Assembly (NCBI RefSeq): GCF_003710805.1
Contig: NZ_RHHB01000012.1
Coordinates: 1-64,000 of the forward strand
Reading direction: 5' to 3'
Length of the DNA: 64,000 nt
Origin: Agromyces tardus
GTDB lineage: Bacteria; Actinomycetota; Actinomycetes; Actinomycetales; Microbacteriaceae
Shown: positions 15,859-24,021 of the stretch, in pieces
Numbering within the stretch: position 1 is the stretch's first letter
Layout of the letters: each line of letters starts with the position of its first letter
Translations under genes and position numbers: made by a program
Notes under the pieces: model-generated
Database searches by the model: none
What the model saw: the letters and a program-made list of their open reading frames with translations, nothing else
Told to the model about the DNA's origin: nothing

Positions 15859-16902
15859 TCAGCGCGTCGGCACGGCGGCAGGGGCGAGCCGGTCGGCCGG
15901 CGCCGACTCGCGTTCCACGATGCGGAAGTCTGCGAGCAGCAGGCGCGGCGGCCCCGCGGCATCCGGATCGGCGATGCGCTCCATGAGCGTCGAGACGGCC
16001 GTGCGGGCGATCCACGCCTGGCCCGGATCCACGGTCGTGAGCGATGGGATGGAGTAGCCCGCCTCGTCGAGGTCGTCGAAGCCGACGACGGCGACGTCCT
16101 CGGGCACGCGTCGGCCCGATTCCTGCAGCACGCGCATCGCGCCGAGCGCGAGGGTGTCGTTGAGGCCGAAGACCGCGTCGAACTCGGCCCCGCGGTCGAG
16201 CAGCTCCCGCATGCAGCGGGCGCCGTTCGAGCGGTGCCACAGCGTCGTGTGGCCGATGATCGATTCGTCGTACGCCACCCCGGCGGCATCGAGCGCCTCA
16301 CGGTATCCGCGCAGGCGCAGCCCGGCCGAGCCGATCACCTCGCCCTCGTGGGCGCCGATGATCGCGATGCGCCGGCGCCCGCTCGCGAGGAGGTACTCGG
16401 TGGCCGCCCGCGCCGCCTCGACGTTCCGCATCGTGACGTGGTCGGCCGGGCCGTCGAAGATGCGCTCGCCGAGCACGACGAGCGGGTACGGGACCTCGAG
16501 CCGATCGACGTCGTCCTGGCCCATCCCGAGGGGGCTGAAGATGAGCCCGTCGGTCATCTTGAGCCGGGGGCTTCGCAGCAGCTCGAGCTCGCGATCGCGA
16601 TCGCCGCCGGTCTGCTCCACGAGCACGACGACGCCGGCCTCCTCGGCCGCCTCGATCACGGCCGCCGCGAGCTCCGCGAAGTAGCTCAGCCCGAGCTCGG
16701 GCACCGCGAGCGCGATCGCGCCCGTGCGTCCCGACCGCAGGCTGCGCGCCGTGAGGTTCGGGGTGTAGCCGAGCTCGGCGATCGCCTGCTCGACACGCGC
16801 CCGGGTGGCGGGGCGGATGTGCGGGTACTCGTGGATGACGTTCGACACGGTCTTGATGGAGACGCCCGCGAGCCTCGCCACGTCGTGCAGCGTCGCAGCC
16901 AT
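15859..16902 (-). CDS. LacI-family regulator of the arabinosaccharide operon
   Basis: The 347-residue repressor has an N-terminal helix-turn-helix (T-L-H-D-V-A-R-L-A-G-V-S-I-K-T-V-S-N-V) with hinge helix, then a periplasmic-binding-like sensor domain ending in V-G-F-D-D-L-D-E-A. Start ATG 16902 is preceded by GAGGAGGG. Its own promoter carries the same TACAACGTTGTA palindrome as the neighbouring binding-protein operon, so it very likely represses both and responds to a sugar released from the imported substrate. Confidence 0.9.
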   Translation of the reverse strand: MAATLHDVARLAGVSIKTVSNVIHEYPHIRPATRARVEQAIAELGYTPNLTARSLRSGRTGAIALAVPELGLSYFAELAAAVIEAAEEAGVVVLVEQTGGDRDRELELLRSPRLKMTDGLIFSPLGMGQDDVDRLEVPYPLVVLGERIFDGPADHVTMRNVEAARAATEYLLASGRRRIAIIGAHEGEVIGSAGLRLRGYREALDAAGVAYDESIIGHTTLWHRSNGARCMRELLDRGAEFDAVFGLNDTLALGAMRVLQESGRRVPEDVAVVGFDDLDEAGYSIPSLTTVDPGQAWIARTAVSTLMERIADPDAAGPPRLLLADFRIVERESAPADRLAPAAVPTR

Positions 16903-16928
16903 GGGCCCTCCTCGATCGGTTGGCGCCG

Positions 16929-16944
16929 AGTCTACAACGTTGTA
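16929..16944 (-). promoter_or_regulatory. Autoregulatory LacI operator over the -10 box
   Basis: TACAACGTTGTA at 16933-16944 is identical to the operator at 15694-15705. It overlaps a TAGACT -10 box (16934-16929 on the minus strand) of the regulator gene, so repressor binding would shut off its own synthesis. Confidence 0.72.
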
Positions 16945-16979
16945 CTCCTCGCGCCGGCCCCCGACGCGGTCCCGGCGCG

Positions 16980-17870
16980 TCACGCCGTGGGGACGCTCCC
17001 CCGCGGCACCGCCGGCGGCGTCACGTGGGCCTGCGCACGCGCGGCGTTCTCCTCCGAGATGCGCGTCGCCCTCGCGAGCCGCTCGCGCTCGAGCTTCTGT
17101 GCGAAGACCGTCCAGACGAGCAGGGCGACACCCACGCCGATCAGGGCGCCGGCGATCGTGTCGGTGATCCAGTGCGCTCCGAGGTAGGTGCGGCTCACGG
17201 CCATGAGCAGCGTGTAGACCGCGCCGAGGACCCAGACCCACAGCCTCGGCACGATGATGCCGAGCGCGACCGCGATGGTGGCCGCGTTCGCGACATGGCC
17301 CGAGGGGAACGACCCGAAGTCCGCGGTGACCAGGATGTCCAGCGGCCGGGCCCGCCCGAAGAGGTTCTTGAGCAGTTGCACCAGGCCGGCGCTCGCGATC
17401 GAGGCCACGACGAAGTAGAACGCCGCCCACGGTCGTCGGATCGCGAACAGGATGATCGTGATCGTGACCGGCACGACGAACACGCCGAGGATGCCGCCGC
17501 CCAGGGCGTCCATGCCGAATGCGAAGAAGTCGCCGATCGGGCCCCGCAGCGAGAAGACGTCCTCGGCCCACTCTTCGTCGAGCTCGAACGGGAGGCCGTT
17601 CGAGCGCAGGGCGATCACGAGTCCGAGGACCGCCGCGATGACGACGGCCGTTGCGCCCGCGACGAACGGGACGTACCTGCCGACGTGCTCGACGCGGGCC
17701 TCGCGCTCGACGGGATCCGCGATCTCGACCGGGGCGCCGGTAATGTCACCGCGCGGCGCCTCGGCCGCGTGGTCGGGCGCGGTCGCGGTGCGTGCGGCCC
17801 CGGACTCGCCGGCGCGGCCGGTCTCGACGTCGGCGGTGACCTGCTCGGGTTCGGGTTCCGATGCGCTCAT
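16980..17870 (-). CDS. PAP2-superfamily membrane phosphatase
   Basis: The 296-residue protein carries the three phosphatase motifs of the PAP2 family: K-N-L-F-G-R-A-R-P, F-P-S-G-H and S-R-T-Y-L-G-A-H-W-x-x-D. About six membrane segments are visible, with a long acidic N-terminal tail (1-60) and a charged C-terminal tail in the cytoplasm. Family members dephosphorylate undecaprenyl pyrophosphate or phospholipids; which one applies here is not shown by sequence. It is a single gene between the LacI regulator and the Bcr/CflA exporter, with no clear functional link. Confidence 0.9.
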   Translation of the reverse strand: MSASEPEPEQVTADVETGRAGESGAARTATAPDHAAEAPRGDITGAPVEIADPVEREARVEHVGRYVPFVAGATAVVIAAVLGLVIALRSNGLPFELDEEWAEDVFSLRGPIGDFFAFGMDALGGGILGVFVVPVTITIILFAIRRPWAAFYFVVASIASAGLVQLLKNLFGRARPLDILVTADFGSFPSGHVANAATIAVALGIIVPRLWVWVLGAVYTLLMAVSRTYLGAHWITDTIAGALIGVGVALLVWTVFAQKLERERLARATRISEENAARAQAHVTPPAVPRGSVPTA

Positions 17871-17904
17871 GCGTCCACGCTAATCGCCGAACCCTGAGAG
17901 CGGG

Positions 17905-17962
17905 CGAGCGGATGCCGCGAGGCGGCGCCTTCGCGCAGGCGCGCCGCCGCGGCATCCGCTCG
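17905..17962 (-). terminator. Long hairpin downstream of the Bcr/CflA exporter gene
   Basis: The left arm starting CGAGCGGATGCCGCG (from 17905) and the right arm ending GCGGCATCCGCTCG (to 17962) form a stem of about 22 bp with one bulged A, around a loop of about a dozen bases. It begins ten bases after the exporter stop. No U-tract follows. Confidence 0.7.
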
Positions 17963-17971
17963 ACCGACGCG

Positions 17972-19243
17972 CTAGTCGCTGAGCGCCGGCACGCTCCTCG
18001 GACGCACGAGCGTCCACAGCGCGATGATCGCGACGATCGCGGCGAGCACCATCATGAACGCCATCGGCGTCGCACTGCCGACGCCCATCAGGCCGATGAG
18101 CGGCGAGAGCGCGCCCGCGAGGCCGAAGTTGAGGGCGCCCAGCAGCGATGCCGCCGTGCCGGCCTCCGCGCCGTGCGGCGCGAGCGCGAGCACCTGCACC
18201 GCGGGGAACGTGAAGCCGCACGCCGCGATGTAGATCCACAGCGGGATCGCCGTGCCCCAGAAGCCCGCGCCCGAGCTGTCGAGCACGATGATCGCGATCG
18301 CCATGGCGAGGTGCACGACGGTCGTGATCGCGATGATCCACTGCGGCGGCACCGGTCCGCGCATGAGCCGGGAGCTCGCCTGCACGCCGATGATGATGCC
18401 GATCGAGTTGACCGCGAAGAGAAGGCCGTACTGCTGCGGCGTGAACTCGTACAGCTGCTGGAACAGGAACGACGAGGTCGAGAGGTAGGCGAACAGTCCT
18501 GTGAACGTCATGCCGCCGATGAGCGCGGTGCCGACGTAGACCCGGTCGCGGAAGAGGGCGCGGTAGCGGTCGCGCATCGACGAGTGCCCCGCCACGTGGC
18601 GCCGCGACTCCGGCAGCGTCTCGACGATGAGGAAGGCGACCGCGAGCACGACCACGAGGCCGTACACGGCGAGCACGACGAAGACCCCGCGCCAGTCCAT
18701 GACCTGCAGGAGCTGCGAGCCGATCACGGGGGCGAGCACGGGCGCGAGGCCGTTGACGAGCGCGAGGCGCGAGAGCATGCGCACGAGCGGCTTGCCGCCG
18801 AAGAGGTCGCGCACCATCGCCATCGCGACGACGCCGCCCGCCGCGGCGCCGAAGCCCTGCAGGAGCCGGAACGCCACGAGCCAGGCGATGTCGGGGGCGA
18901 AGGCCGCGCCGACGGATGCCGCGATGTGCAGCACCGTCGAGAGGATGAGCGGCATCCGGCGGCCCACCTTGTCGCTCCAGGGGCCGACGACGAGCTGGCC
19001 CAGGCCGAAGCCGAGCATGGTTCCCGTGAGGGTGATCTGGATGGCGGTGGCGCTCACGCCGAACTCCGCCTCGAGGACCGGGAAGGCGGGGAGGTAGAGG
19101 TCCACCGTGAACGGGCCGAGGGCGGTGAGCGCTCCGAGCACGAGCACGTAGACGAGCCGCTGGCGGCGGCTCAGCAGGTCGCCGGGGTGTGCGGGCTCGT
19201 GGATGTCGTAGGGGCGGACGATGGGGATGGAGGCAGTGGACAA
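17972..19243 (-). CDS. Bcr/CflA-type multidrug efflux MFS transporter
   Basis: A 12-segment major-facilitator exporter of 423 residues. It shows the drug/H+ antiporter marks F-T-V-D-L-Y-L-P-A-F-P in the first helix and G-P-W-S-D-K-V-G-R-R as the loop 2-3 motif A. The family exports drugs such as bicyclomycin or chloramphenicol. The start is uncertain: TTG 19243 (L-S-T-A-S-I-P) gives a sensible N-terminus but has a weak ribosome site; the frame is open to 19426 through a structured leader. That leader holds a promoter and competing hairpins, so expression is probably controlled by attenuation. Confidence 0.85.
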   Translation of the reverse strand: MSTASIPIVRPYDIHEPAHPGDLLSRRQRLVYVLVLGALTALGPFTVDLYLPAFPVLEAEFGVSATAIQITLTGTMLGFGLGQLVVGPWSDKVGRRMPLILSTVLHIAASVGAAFAPDIAWLVAFRLLQGFGAAAGGVVAMAMVRDLFGGKPLVRMLSRLALVNGLAPVLAPVIGSQLLQVMDWRGVFVVLAVYGLVVVLAVAFLIVETLPESRRHVAGHSSMRDRYRALFRDRVYVGTALIGGMTFTGLFAYLSTSSFLFQQLYEFTPQQYGLLFAVNSIGIIIGVQASSRLMRGPVPPQWIIAITTVVHLAMAIAIIVLDSSGAGFWGTAIPLWIYIAACGFTFPAVQVLALAPHGAEAGTAASLLGALNFGLAGALSPLIGLMGVGSATPMAFMMVLAAIVAIIALWTLVRPRSVPALSD

Positions 19244-19305
19244 AGGCGTTCCCGTGGCGTGCTCGAGTGCGGTTCGGTGGGGTGCAGTTGTCGGCGCACG
19301 CCCTC

Positions 19306-19344
19306 GGGCGCCGGGCAAAAGGAAACGGCGCCCAGTGGGCGCCG
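19306..19344 (-). promoter_or_regulatory. Putative attenuator with competing hairpins in the exporter leader
   Basis: Reading on the minus strand, CGGCGCCC (19344-19337), GGGCGCCG (19333-19326) and CGGCGCCC (19313-19306) occur in order. Segments 1 and 2 form an 8-bp stem with a three-base loop followed by TTTCCTTTT, like an intrinsic terminator. Segments 2 and 3 form an equal stem that excludes the first. Confidence 0.6.
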
Positions 19345-19395
19345 CCGGGGAGCGATCTCGGCCCGCGATGGCCTCGAATCGATTCGACTGCGTCC

Positions 19396-19443
19396 AGTCT
19401 AGCGCGTGACCCCACCCGGAAATCAAGTCCGAACGACGTTCGG
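19396..19443 (-). promoter_or_regulatory. Promoter and palindrome upstream of the Bcr/CflA gene
   Basis: On the minus strand, TTGATT (19426-19421) and TAGACT (19401-19396) are 19 bp apart. A palindrome with arms CCGAAC/GTTCGG (19429-19443) sits just upstream of the -35 box and may bind a regulator. Confidence 0.45.
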
Positions 19444-19484
19444 GTTTCGAATGGGGCGGGTCGGCCGGCCGGCAGGCTCGTCGG

Positions 19485-20660
19485 TCAGGCGGCCTCCGCG
19501 CCGAGCGGATCCGCGAGCAGCGGCGCGAACGCCGCCTCGGCCGCGCCGATGAGGAGGCGGTCCTCGCCGAGCGCCGCGACCCGGATCTCCAGGTCCTCGG
19601 TGGCCGCCGCGACCGCCTGCGACCGCACGATTGCCTCGAGGTCGGCCGGGTCGCTCTCGGCGACCGTCGCGAGGAACCCGCCGAGCACGACGAGCGACGG
19701 GTTCAGCACGTTCACGGCGTTCACGAGCGCCGTGCCGAGGATGCGACGCTGACGCGCGAGCTCCTCGGCGACCTCGGCCGACGGCGCGTCCGCGAGGGCC
19801 GCGGCGAGCGCCGGCTCGTCGCCACTGGCGAGCCCCGCGACCGCGAGGAGCCGAGCGCGGCTCACCTCGTCCTCGAGCACGCCGCCCTCGGCACGGCGAT
19901 CGCCGCTCGCGCCGATGCCCGGGCGGTTCTGGCCGAACTCCCCCGCGTAGCCGGCCGTGCCGCCCACCAGGAGGCCGTGCACGACGAGCCCACCGCCGAT
20001 GCCGCTCGCGCCGCCGTTGAGGTAGACGAGGTCGTCGACGCCCCGGCCCGCGCCGAAGAGGTGCTCGGCATGCGCGCCGAGGCTCGCGTCGTTGCCGACG
20101 GCCGCCTGCAGGCCGGTCGCCTCCTCGACGAGCGCGCGCAACGGCACCTCCGACCATTCGAGGTGGGGAGCCCAGCGCACGAGCCCGTCGGAGGCACGCA
20201 CGAGGCCGGGCACCGCGAGCCCCACGCCGATGAACCGCGCGTCGGACAGCGACCCCGCCGCCCAGCGGTCGAGCGTCTCGGCGACGAGTCGCGCGACCTC
20301 CTCCGGGCTCGGCAGGTGGTCGACCTCGATGCGCTCGCGCACCGGGATGCGCCCGTCGATGCCGACCGCGGCGATCTCGACGGCGTCGACCTCGGGGTTC
20401 ACGGCGACAGCGAGCACGCGCGGGTCGGCCGCCACGACGGGCGACGGCCGCCCGACGCGCTTGGTGGGGTCGGGCGCCTGCTCGAGGACGAGCCCGAGCT
20501 CGACGAGCTCGCCCACGAGGGTCGCGACGGTCGAGCGGTTGAGTCCCGTGAGCGCGGTGAGGCGCGCGCGGGAGAGCGGTCCTTCGAGGTGCACGAGGCG
20601 CAGCACTTTCGAGAGGTTTCGACGATGCACGCCGTCGAAGGTCCCGCCGAGGTCAGTCAC
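19485..20660 (-). CDS. ROK-family transcriptional regulator (XylR-like)
   Basis: The 391-residue protein joins an N-terminal winged helix (R-A-R-L-T-A-L-T-G-L-N-R-S-T-V-A-T-L-V at about 31-49) to a ROK sugar-binding domain (G-V-G-L-A-V-P-G, then G-N-D-A-S-L-G-A-H-A-E and N-G-G-A-S-G-I-G-G-G). The usual ROK zinc-binding cluster of C-x-C-G-x-x-G-C is not visible; G-A-S-G-D-R-R-A stands near that place, so zinc is probably not bound. Start is GTG 20660. It diverges from the xylo-oligosaccharide-type operon and is its probable repressor. Confidence 0.87.
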   Translation of the reverse strand: MTDLGGTFDGVHRRNLSKVLRLVHLEGPLSRARLTALTGLNRSTVATLVGELVELGLVLEQAPDPTKRVGRPSPVVAADPRVLAVAVNPEVDAVEIAAVGIDGRIPVRERIEVDHLPSPEEVARLVAETLDRWAAGSLSDARFIGVGLAVPGLVRASDGLVRWAPHLEWSEVPLRALVEEATGLQAAVGNDASLGAHAEHLFGAGRGVDDLVYLNGGASGIGGGLVVHGLLVGGTAGYAGEFGQNRPGIGASGDRRAEGGVLEDEVSRARLLAVAGLASGDEPALAAALADAPSAEVAEELARQRRILGTALVNAVNVLNPSLVVLGGFLATVAESDPADLEAIVRSQAVAAATEDLEIRVAALGEDRLLIGAAEAAFAPLLADPLGAEAA

Positions 20661-20720
20661 GCGTCCACCTTAGGGGCGTGGCAGCGGCTGTGTCGCGGCG
20701 ACGCGCCGAATATGTTGCGC

Positions 20721-20786
20721 TTGACGGCATATCGGATGCCACGTATATTCGACACGTCCAGATCACTTTCGACGTTGGAGTCGAAA
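20721..20786 (+). promoter_or_regulatory. Promoter and operator of the xylo-oligosaccharide-type operon
   Basis: TTGACG (20721-20726), a 17-bp spacer and TATATT (20744-20749) make one of the best promoters in the window. Just after the expected start lies TTTCGACGTTGGAGTCGAAA (20767-20786), with 7-bp perfect arms and a 6-bp centre, a good candidate for the ROK operator. A second weaker inverted repeat, ATATG-13-CATAT (20710-20732), spans the -35 box. Confidence 0.65.
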
Positions 20787-20804
20787 CTTTCGAGAGGTTC
20801 AACG

Positions 20805-22100
20805 ATGAACAGACGCAGCATCACGCGGCTCGTCACGCTGGGTGCGGTGGCCGCACTGGCCGTCGGCACCGTCACCGGGTGCAGTGCCGGAGGCGGTGGC
20901 TCGGAGGACGGCTCCGTCGAGCTGAGCTTCTGGCACAACTCCACGACCGGCGCCGGCAAGGCCTACTGGGAGCAGACCGCGAAGGACTTCGAGGCCGAGC
21001 ACCCCGGCGTCGACATCAAGATCCAGGCCATCCAGAACGAGGACATGGACGGCAAGCTCCAGACCGCCCTGAACTCGGGCGACGCGCCCGACATCTTCAT
21101 GGCCCGCGGCGGTGGCAAGCTCGCGGCCGTCGTCGAGGCCGGACAGGTGCAGGACCTCACCGATGCGCTGTCGGACGAGACGAAGTCCGCCCTCGGTGAG
21201 GCATCGCTCGCCGCGCTTTCCGTCGACGGCAAGGTCTACGGCGTGCCCTCCTCCGTGCTGCCCGGCGGCATCTACTACAGCAAGGACCTGTTCGCCCAGG
21301 CCGGCATCACCGAGACGCCCACGACGTTCGACGAACTGGGCGAGGATGTGGACAAGCTCAAGGCCGCGGGCATCGCCCCGATCGCCCTCGGCGCCAAGGA
21401 TGCCTGGCCCGCAGCGCACTGGTACTACTTCTTCGTCCTCCGCGAGTGCTCGCAGGACGTCGTGGCCGGCCTCGCGACCGACCCGAGCTTCGCCGACGAG
21501 TGCTTCCTGCGCGCCGGCGAGGACCTCGCGGACTTCGCCGCGACCGAGCCCTACAACGAGGGCTTCCTCACCACCTCGGCCCAGCAGGGCGCCGGTTCCT
21601 CCGCGGGCCTGGTCGCCAACCACAAGGCGGCCATGGAGCTCATGGGCGCGTGGGACCCGGGCGTGATCGCCTCGCTCACCCCCGACGAGAAGCCGCTCGC
21701 CGACCTCGGCTGGTTCCCCTTCCCCGCCGTCGACGGCGGTGACGGCGGTGACGGCGCGATGATGGGCGGCGTCGACGGCTACAGCTGCTACGTCGACGCG
21801 CCGAAGGAGTGCGCCGAGTTCCTCGAGTTCGCCTCGCAGAAGGCGCAGCAGGAGGCCTACGCCGACGCGTTCGTCACCCTCCCCGCCAACCAGGAGTCCC
21901 AGGGCGTCGTGACCGACCCCGCCCTGCAGGAGGTCCTCGCCTCGTACAACGACGCACCGTACGTCTCGGTCTGGCTCGACACGCTGCTCGGCCAGAACGT
22001 CGGCAACGCCCTGAACGTCGGGGTCGTCGACCTGCTCGCCGGCAAGGGCGACGCCCAGGGCATCGTCGACGCGGTCGACGACGCCATCAAGAAGGGCTGA
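20805..22100 (+). CDS. ABC sugar-binding lipoprotein (xylo-oligosaccharide type)
   Basis: The 431-residue extracellular lipoprotein has a basic start, a hydrophobic segment and V-T-G-C as lipobox. The mature part begins with a Gly/Ser linker and V-E-L-S-F-W-H-N-S-T-T-G, typical of family 1 solute-binding proteins. ATG 20805 has GAGAGG seven bases upstream. A run of G-G-D-G-G-D-G lies late in the protein. It leads an operon with two permeases, GH3 and GH43 enzymes; xylo-oligosaccharide is the most likely ligand, inferred from these enzymes and resemblance to Streptomyces bxlEFGA. Confidence 0.9.
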   Translation: MNRRSITRLVTLGAVAALAVGTVTGCSAGGGGSEDGSVELSFWHNSTTGAGKAYWEQTAKDFEAEHPGVDIKIQAIQNEDMDGKLQTALNSGDAPDIFMARGGGKLAAVVEAGQVQDLTDALSDETKSALGEASLAALSVDGKVYGVPSSVLPGGIYYSKDLFAQAGITETPTTFDELGEDVDKLKAAGIAPIALGAKDAWPAAHWYYFFVLRECSQDVVAGLATDPSFADECFLRAGEDLADFAATEPYNEGFLTTSAQQGAGSSAGLVANHKAAMELMGAWDPGVIASLTPDEKPLADLGWFPFPAVDGGDGGDGAMMGGVDGYSCYVDAPKECAEFLEFASQKAQQEAYADAFVTLPANQESQGVVTDPALQEVLASYNDAPYVSVWLDTLLGQNVGNALNVGVVDLLAGKGDAQGIVDAVDDAIKKG

Positions 22101-22114
22101 GAGGCCCTCGCACC

Positions 22115-23155
22115 ATGAGCGTTCGCACCAGCTCCCCCGCTGCACTGAGGCGAGCCCCGGCGGACGACGTACGGGCCGGGGACGACGTGTCGTCCCCGGC
22201 CCCGCGTCGGGCCGGCGACGCCGCGGCCTCGACCCCGCGTCCCGTCCGGCGCGACTGGCGGAAGATCGTCGAGATCGCCGTGCTCGTCGGCCCGGCCCTC
22301 GTCGTCTTCCTCGGCTTCGTCATCTTCCCGGTCGTCATGGCCGGGTACTACGGGTTCTTCCGCTGGAAGGGCTACGGCCCGCCCACCGACTTCATCGGCC
22401 TCCAGAACTACGCCACGATCTTCCAGGACCCGACCTTCCACGAGGCGCTGTGGCACAACCTCGTCATCGTCGTGATGTCGCTCGTGCTGCAGGGGCCGCT
22501 CGCACTGCTGCTGGCGCTGCTGCTGAACCGGCCGATGCGCGGGCAGTCGGCGATCCGGGTGCTCATCTTCGTGCCCTACGTCATCGCCGAGGTCGTCGTC
22601 GGCACCGGGTGGAGCCTCATGCTCCAGACGGACGGCGCGCTCAACGGACTGCTCGAGAAGATCGGCCTCGGCGCCCTCGCCCAGGACTGGCTCTCGAACC
22701 CCGATCTCGCGATCTGGACCCTGCTCGGCATCATCACCTGGAAGTACGTCGGCTTCGCCGTCATCCTCTTCCTCGCCGGCCTCCAGGGCATCCCGCAGGA
22801 GCTCACCGAGGCCGCCCAGATCGACGGCGCCTCCTACTGGCAGATCCAGCGCCGGATCACCCTGCCGCTGCTCGGCCCGACCCTGCGCATCTGGGCCTTC
22901 CTGTCGATCATCGGATCGCTGCAGCTCTTCGACCTCGTCTACATCATCTGGGGCCAGTACATCTCCTCGACCGCCGGCACCTCGACCATGGCGACGTACA
23001 TGGTCGCCAACGGACGCAATGCCGGCAACTACGGCTACGGCAACGCCGTGGCGGTCGTGCTGTTCCTCATCTCACTCGTCGTCGCCCTCGTCTACCAGCG
23101 CTTCGTGCTGCGCCGGGACACGGCGGGCGCCCTCACCGAACGGAGCGAGCGATGA
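22115..23155 (+). CDS. ABC sugar permease, MalF type (xylo-oligosaccharide type)
   Basis: The 346-residue membrane protein has a disordered N-terminus of about 45 residues, six membrane segments starting near I-A-V-L-V-G-P-A-L-V-V-F, and the EAA loop T-E-A-A-Q-I-D-G-A-S-Y-W. The gap from the binding-protein gene is 14 bp and has no hairpin, unlike the two leftward ABC operons. Its stop overlaps the next start as ATGA. No ATPase gene is nearby. Confidence 0.9.
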   Translation: MSVRTSSPAALRRAPADDVRAGDDVSSPAPRRAGDAAASTPRPVRRDWRKIVEIAVLVGPALVVFLGFVIFPVVMAGYYGFFRWKGYGPPTDFIGLQNYATIFQDPTFHEALWHNLVIVVMSLVLQGPLALLLALLLNRPMRGQSAIRVLIFVPYVIAEVVVGTGWSLMLQTDGALNGLLEKIGLGALAQDWLSNPDLAIWTLLGIITWKYVGFAVILFLAGLQGIPQELTEAAQIDGASYWQIQRRITLPLLGPTLRIWAFLSIIGSLQLFDLVYIIWGQYISSTAGTSTMATYMVANGRNAGNYGYGNAVAVVLFLISLVVALVYQRFVLRRDTAGALTERSER

Positions 23156-24021
23156 CCGCCTCGACCATCGCGATCCCCCGGGCCAGACGGCCGCGCAACG
23201 GTGCGCTCCCGTGGGGCAGCCCCGCCATCTACTTCGGCGCGCTCGTCGTCGTCGCGCTCATGCTGGCGCCGATCCTGTACATCATCGTCGGCGGCTTCCG
23301 CACCAACGCGCAGATCACCGCCGACCCGTCGGGGATGCCCTCGCCCTGGGTGGGGAAGAACTACGCCGACGTGCTCGGCAGCACGACGTTCTGGGGCGAG
23401 GTGGCGAACTCCACGGTGGCCGCCGTCGTCACCACGATCGGGGTCGTCGCGCTCGGCCTCATGGCCAGCTACGTGCTCGCGCGCTACCAGTTCCCGGCGC
23501 GCGGGCTGCTCTACGCGGTGTTCGCCGCGGGCCTCATGTTCCCCATGACGGTGGCCATCACGCCGCTCTACATCGTGGTGCGCAACCTCGGCCTCATGAA
23601 CTCCCTGACCGGCATCATCCTGCCCCAGATCGCCTTCGCGCTGCCGACGACGATCATCATCCTGGTGCCGTTCCTGCGGGCCATCCCCGACGAGATCGAG
23701 GAGGCCGCCGCGATCGACGGATGCTCGCGCCTCGCCTTCTTCTGGCGCATGGTGGTGCCGCTGGCGCTGCCCGGCGTGATCACCGTGGGCATCCTCGCGT
23801 TCATCGCGAGCTGGAACAGCTACATCCTGCCGCTGTTCATCCTGAACGACGAGGCCGCCTTCACCCTGCCCCTCGGCGTGCAGGCCTTCGCCTCGCAGTA
23901 CTCGGTCGACACCGCCAAGGTGCTCGCCTTCACCTCGCTGTCGATGATTCCCGCCCTCATCTTCTTCAGCATCTTCGAGCGCCGCATCGTCGGCGGCCTC
24001 ACCGGGGCGGTGAAGGGATGA
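23152..24021 (+). CDS. ABC sugar permease, MalG type (xylo-oligosaccharide type)
   Basis: The 289-residue partner permease has six membrane segments and the EAA loop E-E-A-A-A-I-D-G-C-S-R. Both its start and its stop overlap neighbours as ATGA, which shows tight translational coupling with the other permease and the GH3 enzyme. It should pair with the MalF-type protein to form the membrane channel. Confidence 0.9.
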   Translation: MTASTIAIPRARRPRNGALPWGSPAIYFGALVVVALMLAPILYIIVGGFRTNAQITADPSGMPSPWVGKNYADVLGSTTFWGEVANSTVAAVVTTIGVVALGLMASYVLARYQFPARGLLYAVFAAGLMFPMTVAITPLYIVVRNLGLMNSLTGIILPQIAFALPTTIIILVPFLRAIPDEIEEAAAIDGCSRLAFFWRMVVPLALPGVITVGILAFIASWNSYILPLFILNDEAAFTLPLGVQAFASQYSVDTAKVLAFTSLSMIPALIFFSIFERRIVGGLTGAVKG

